NCBI GenBank assembly: GCA_030152805.1
Contig: JASLIG010000098.1
Span: 1 to 9,893, forward strand
Direction of reading: 5' to 3'
From: Solirubrobacterales bacterium
GTDB taxonomy: Bacteria; Actinomycetota; Thermoleophilia; Solirubrobacterales; 70-9
DNA: 9,893 bases
Of this stretch, positions 6,768 through 9,893 are shown piece by piece. How positions within the stretch are numbered: position 1 is the stretch's first letter; each line of letters begins with the position of its first letter. The notes under the pieces were generated by a model, which worked only from the letters and a program-made list of their open reading frames with translations, had not been told where the DNA came from and ran no database searches. A program made the position numbers and the translations under genes.

Positions 6768-6782
6768 GCGCGCGTGGCGCGC
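6768..6782. repeat. GC-only hairpin between the cupin gene and comEA
   Basis: GCGCGC (6768-6773), GTG, GCGCGC (6777-6782) forms a 6-base stem with a 3-base loop in the 57-base gap. It follows the cupin stop codon by 17 bases on the minus strand but has no T-tract after it. It could weaken read-through or stabilise the upstream message. In DNA this GC-rich it may also be chance. Confidence 0.3.
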
Positions 6783-6799
6783 AGGTTCAAACGAACGAA

Positions 6800-7195
6800 C
6801 TACAGATCTTCGTCGTCGTAGCCCGCGACCTCAGCGAGTTGGTCGCTGTACAGCTCAGAGGCGGCGACGGGCGGTGACTGCACGGAGATGCAGGCGAGGT
6901 CGGCATCGCCGTTGTTGGCGATCGAGTGATCGGTGGCGGGCGGCACCAGGATCAGGTCACCCTCGGCAACCTGCTGGGTGTCCCCGGCGACCGACATTGT
7001 GCCGGCGCCGCGGACGACGACGTAGGCCTGCTCGGCCTGCTCGTCGGAGCGCAGCGTCTGCTCAGCCCCGGCGGGCAGCTCGATCCAGGTCACGGAGAGG
7101 TTGCGGGAACCAAGTTCGCCCGCATCCATGAGGACGCGAGTGCGCAGCCGATGCCATTCCTCGACCGACGCCTCCGAGTGTCTTCTGACCAGCAC
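6800..7195 (-). CDS. Small single-domain cupin protein
   Basis: The gene encodes 131 residues with one cupin barrel (about 32-108), as in the cupin_2 group. The fold is shown by WIELPAGAEQTLRSDEQAEQ (37-56), then AYVVVRGAGTMSVAG (57-71), then EGDLILVPPATDHSIANNG (78-96). Of the usual metal ligands, motif 2 keeps His90 and Asn94 (P-x-x-x-H-x-x-x-N type). Motif 1, normally HxHxxxE, reads R49-S-D51-xxx-E55, so both histidines are missing. The C-terminal tail (110-131) is acidic, ending YDDEDL. The start is a GTG at 7193-7195, with GCCGCC directly before it and no Shine-Dalgarno. It lies 41 bases after leuS and 57 before comEA. Function is not deducible; a small-molecule sensor or non-metal binding protein is as likely as an enzyme. 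Confidence 0.85.
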   Translation of the reverse strand: MLVRRHSEASVEEWHRLRTRVLMDAGELGSRNLSVTWIELPAGAEQTLRSDEQAEQAYVVVRGAGTMSVAGDTQQVAEGDLILVPPATDHSIANNGDADLACISVQSPPVAASELYSDQLAEVAGYDDEDL

Positions 7196-7236
7196 GGCGG
7201 CTTTGTACCAAAAAGGGCGACCGGAACCGCGTTGAA

Positions 7237-9723
7237 TCAGCGAACGACGAGATTTACCAGCTTGCCCGGCACGACGACCTCCTTGAGGACCTCCCTGCCG
7301 TCGAGGAAGGCCTTGACCTTCTCGCTCGCGCGGGCAAGACGCAGCAACTCCTCTTTGGGAGCGTCGGCGTCGGCCTCGATCCGATCACGCAGCTTGCCGT
7401 TGACCTGGACGACGAGGGTCACCGTCTCGCTGCTGAGCAGCTGGGGGTCGGCCTGCGGCCACTGCTGCTCCCAGACGCGCCCGCCCTCGAGTCGCTCCCA
7501 GACCTCGGCGCCGAGGTGGGGAGCGAAGGGGAAGATCAGGGAAGCGGCGGTCGAGGTGGCAAAGCGCACCGCGGCAACGCCCTCCGGGTCGTCGTAGAGC
7601 CCGTCCTTGAGCCGGTAGGCGTCGTTGATCAGCTCCATCACCGCGGCGATCGCGGTGTTGAACTGGAAGCCGCGCTGGAAGTCGCGCGTGACCTTGTCGA
7701 TCGCCCAGTGGGCCTTGGCGAGCAGGGTGCGGGCATCGCCCTCCGGCACGGCGCCGCTCTCCGCGGCTTGCTTGGACGCGACCTCCTCGCAGAGGCGCCA
7801 GAGCCGGGAGAGGAAACGGTTGACCCCCTCCACCCCCTCGTCGACCCAGTCTGCGTCGCGCTCGGGCGGCCCCATGAAGCAGATGTAAGTGCGGGCCGTG
7901 TCCGCCCCGTAGCGCTCGACGTACTCGGCGGGGCTGACCGTGTTGCCGCGCGACTTCGACATCTTCGCCCCGTCGCGGGTGATCATGCCCTGGGCGAAGA
8001 GGTTGGCGAAGGGCTCCTGCACGTCGAGCTGGCTGTCGTCGGCGAGCGCCTTGGCGAAGAAGCGCGCGTACATCAAGTGCAGGATCGCGTGCTCGACCCC
8101 GCCGATGTACTGGTCGACGGGGAGCCAGTGATCGGCGGCGGAACCGTCCCAGGCCACCCCGTCGTTGTGCGGGTCTAGGTAGCGGATGAAGTACCAGGAG
8201 GAATCGACGAAGGTGTCCATCGTGTCGGTCTCGCGGCGCGCCGGCTCCCCGCAACGCGGGCACTCGGTGGCGACCCACTCCTCCGCCGCCGCCAGCGGGC
8301 TGCGGCCCTGCGGGGCGTAGTCCTCGATCTCCGGCAGCTCGACCGGCAGCTGCCCGTCGGGCACCGGCACGATTCCGCAGTCCTCGCAGTAGACGACGGG
8401 GATCGGCGCCCCCCAGTAGCGCTGGCGGGAGACCAGCCAGTCGCGCAGGCGGTAGTTGACGGCCGCTTCGCCGCGCCCCTCCTCGGCAAGCCAGGCGACG
8501 ATCTCCTCGTAGGCCTCGCGGTTGCCCGCGCCGTCGAAGCGGCCCGAGCCCGTCATCGGGCCGTCGCCGGGATAGGGCAGGCCCACGGGGTCGCGGGCGA
8601 CCTCGGGATCCTCGCCCTCGATCACCCGTCGCACGGGCAGGTCGAATGCCTTGGCGAACTCGTAGTCGCGCTCGTCGTGAGCCGGCACCGCCATGATCGC
8701 GCCGGTGCCGTACTCCATCAGCACGTAGTCGGCGACGAACATCGGGATCTCCTCACCGTTGACCGGGTTGACGACGCTGCGCCCGAGCGGCACGCCGGTC
8801 TTCTCGCGGTCCTCGGCGCCGCGATCCTCGGCCGACTCCCGGGCGGCGCGGTCGACGTACTCGCGCACGGCCGCCTCGGCGGGAGTGCCGGCGACGAGCC
8901 GTTCCAGCTCGGGGTGCTCGGGGGCGAGGACGAAGAAGGTGGCGCCGAAGAGGGTGTCGGGCCGGGTCGTAAAGACCGGGAAGTCGAGGCCGACTTCCTC
9001 GCAGCGGAAGGTCACTTGGGCCCCCTCGGAGCGACCGATCCAGTTGCGCTGCATCGTGATCACGTGCTCGGGCCAGGACTCGAGCAGCTCGAAGTCGGAG
9101 AGCAGCCGCTCGGCGTAGTCGGTGATCTTGAAGAACCACTGCTCGAGCTTGCGCTGCACGACCTCGGTACCGCAGCGCTCGCAGCGACCGTCGACGACCT
9201 GCTCGTTGGCGAGCACGGTCGCGTCCTTTGGACACCACTGCACGGGAGCCTCGGTGCGGTAGGCGAGGCCCCGCTCGAAGAGGCGCAGGAAGATCCACTG
9301 CGTCCAGCGGTAGTACTCGGGGGTGTGGGTGGCGAGTTCGCGCGACCAGTCGATCGAGATGCCCCACTCGCGGAACTGGCGACGGAAGGACTCGATCGAG
9401 CGCTCGGTCGCCTGGCGCGGCGGCTCACCGGTCTTGATCGCGTTGTTCTCGGCCGGCAGGCCGAAGGAGTCGTAGCCCATCGGGTGGATCACCTCGAAGC
9501 CGTGGCGACGACGGAAGTGGGCGATCGCGTCGCCGACCGCGTAGCACTTGAGGTGCCCTACATGGGGCTCGCCGGAGGGGTAGGGAAGCATCTCCAGCAC
9601 GTATGACTTCGGCTTACTCTCGTCGAAGCCCGGCTGCCCGGGGTTCGGAACCTCCCAGGTCTTCTCCTCAGCCCAGACCTGCTGCCATTTGCGCTCGATC
9701 GTCTTGGGGTCGTAGCCGCTCAC
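7237..9723 (-). CDS. leuS: Leucyl-tRNA synthetase
   Basis: The gene encodes 828 residues, a full-length bacterial class I enzyme that charges tRNA-Leu with leucine in the cytoplasm. The N-terminus has MLPYPSGEPHVGHLKCYAVG with HIGH-type HVGH (54-57). A zinc-binding insertion has Cys164, Cys181 and Cys184 (WCPKD, CERCG). The CP1 editing domain has FTTRPDTLFGATF (251-263) and VPAHDERDYEFA (346-357), holding the conserved Thr-rich and Asp residues that clear mischarged tRNA. Cys446/449 and Cys488/491 form a second likely zinc site. DTMDTFVDSSWYFIRYLDP (500-518) and GAKMSKSRGN (585-594, KMSKS 587-591) are leucine-specific catalytic blocks. The anticodon-binding and C-terminal domains are complete (VVQVNGKLR, then KLVNLVV at the end). 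The start is a GTG at 9721-9723, with an in-frame TAA at 9736-9738 upstream. It heads the minus-strand gene row. Confidence 0.98.
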   Translation of the reverse strand: MSGYDPKTIERKWQQVWAEEKTWEVPNPGQPGFDESKPKSYVLEMLPYPSGEPHVGHLKCYAVGDAIAHFRRRHGFEVIHPMGYDSFGLPAENNAIKTGEPPRQATERSIESFRRQFREWGISIDWSRELATHTPEYYRWTQWIFLRLFERGLAYRTEAPVQWCPKDATVLANEQVVDGRCERCGTEVVQRKLEQWFFKITDYAERLLSDFELLESWPEHVITMQRNWIGRSEGAQVTFRCEEVGLDFPVFTTRPDTLFGATFFVLAPEHPELERLVAGTPAEAAVREYVDRAARESAEDRGAEDREKTGVPLGRSVVNPVNGEEIPMFVADYVLMEYGTGAIMAVPAHDERDYEFAKAFDLPVRRVIEGEDPEVARDPVGLPYPGDGPMTGSGRFDGAGNREAYEEIVAWLAEEGRGEAAVNYRLRDWLVSRQRYWGAPIPVVYCEDCGIVPVPDGQLPVELPEIEDYAPQGRSPLAAAEEWVATECPRCGEPARRETDTMDTFVDSSWYFIRYLDPHNDGVAWDGSAADHWLPVDQYIGGVEHAILHLMYARFFAKALADDSQLDVQEPFANLFAQGMITRDGAKMSKSRGNTVSPAEYVERYGADTARTYICFMGPPERDADWVDEGVEGVNRFLSRLWRLCEEVASKQAAESGAVPEGDARTLLAKAHWAIDKVTRDFQRGFQFNTAIAAVMELINDAYRLKDGLYDDPEGVAAVRFATSTAASLIFPFAPHLGAEVWERLEGGRVWEQQWPQADPQLLSSETVTLVVQVNGKLRDRIEADADAPKEELLRLARASEKVKAFLDGREVLKEVVVPGKLVNLVVR

Positions 9724-9735
9724 CGAGCGGCGATC

Positions 9736-9825
9736 TTATGAGCCGACGACGAAGTGGGTCGTGATGTGGCTCGGATCGATCGGCGAGATCGCTTCGAGGA
9801 TGTGCGGCCAGAGGTAGACCTCCAT
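9736..9825 (-). CDS. Possible 29-residue small ORF upstream of leuS
   Basis: An ATG at 9823-9825 opens a 29-codon frame ending in TAA at 9736-9738, 12 bases before the leuS GTG. The peptide starts MEVYLWPHILEAISPID and ends HITTHFVVGS. It contains only two leucines, so it is not a classic leucine-rich attenuation leader. No Shine-Dalgarno precedes it. Its first half is one arm of the large inverted repeat, and the other arm, read outward on the plus strand, encodes a close copy (EVYVWPHVLEAISP) without an ATG. It may be a real micro-ORF, the remnant of a larger gene, or a by-product of the palindrome. Confidence 0.28.
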   Translation of the reverse strand: MEVYLWPHILEAISPIDPSHITTHFVVGS

Positions 9826-9887
9826 CGTCGCGGCGACGATCGAGGTCTACGTTTGGCCCCACGTCCTCGAAGCCATCTCGCCGGTCG
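9777..9887. repeat. 111-base quasi-palindrome upstream of leuS
   Basis: Bases 9777-9830 and 9834-9887 are reverse complements at 47 of 54 positions (my hand count) around a 3-base loop (CGG, 9831-9833). The inner 7 pairs are perfect (ATCGTCG/CGACGAT). The seven imperfect pairs are at 9823/9841, 9813/9851, 9811/9853, 9805/9859, 9801/9863, 9790/9874 and 9780/9884. Three of these would be G-U pairs in a plus-strand RNA, leaving 50 of 54 able to pair there. Pairing fades beyond 9776/9888. No T-tract follows on either side within the window. It lies 53 bases upstream of the leuS start. Candidate roles are a dispersed palindromic element (ERIC-like in form), a bidirectional terminator, a structured leader, or an inverted duplication of a coding fragment. 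Confidence 0.9.
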
Positions 9888-9893
9888 TCTGAG

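Noticed and set aside
6785..6796. GTTCAAACGAAC as a LexA-type SOS box near the cupin stop
   Set aside because: The Gram-positive SOS box has GAAC on the left and GTTC on the right; here the half-sites are in the opposite order.
7210..7232. Possible terminator after leuS: minus-strand T5 at 7210-7214 after a GC-rich stretch
   Set aside because: The preceding stretch pairs for only about three bases, too weak for an intrinsic terminator, and the cupin gene starts right after it.
8677..9606. A 309-codon plus-strand open frame antisense to leuS
   Set aside because: Same cause; leuS is fully accounted for by conserved LeuRS blocks.
9724..9893. A T-box or leucine attenuator controlling leuS
   Set aside because: I found no specifier loop, no T-box consensus and no run of leucine codons; the palindrome does not resemble a T-box.

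Overview
The window is high-GC bacterial chromosome. It carries housekeeping and cell-envelope genes packed so tightly that most gaps are under 90 bases. The protein sequences, the GC-rich third codon positions and the order comEA-comEC-(extra gene)-holA-rpsT suggest a high-GC actinobacterium. Thermoleophilia/Solirubrobacterales is my best guess, but this is inference from protein style and I had no database to check it.

Left part (1-1959, minus strand): a polytopic membrane protein cut by the window edge lies directly downstream of murJ, the lipid II flippase. The murJ stop and the next start abut (TAAATG), so the two are probably co-translated. Middle (1960-3270): murJ and rpsT (ribosomal protein S20, the only plus-strand gene) diverge from a 69-base region. 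rpsT converges on holA (DNA polymerase III delta subunit) with stop codons back to back and no spacer.

Right part (3283-9723, minus strand): six genes run leuS, cupin protein, comEA, comEC, an unrecognised single-pass membrane protein, then holA, with gaps of 41, 57, 7, 81 and 12 bases. ComEA and ComEC form the DNA-binding and DNA-channel part of natural transformation machinery. The comEA-comEC-holA-rpsT neighbourhood is an old and widely shared gene order; here a Ser/Gly/Pro/His-rich surface-type protein sits between comEC and holA, and rpsT is inverted.

The most unusual structure is at the right edge, just upstream of leuS. It is a 111-base quasi-palindrome (54-base arms, 3-base loop) whose two arms, read outward on opposite strands, encode nearly the same short peptide. 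Other points of interest are a ComEC without its usual N-terminal OB-type domain and with an altered metal motif, a cupin lacking the first-motif histidines, and start codons with no visible Shine-Dalgarno sequence, several of them preceded by CGCCG-type motifs. I found no tRNA, rRNA, CRISPR array, transposase or phage gene. The genes themselves look ordinary; the novelty candidates are the edge palindrome and the inserted membrane protein.
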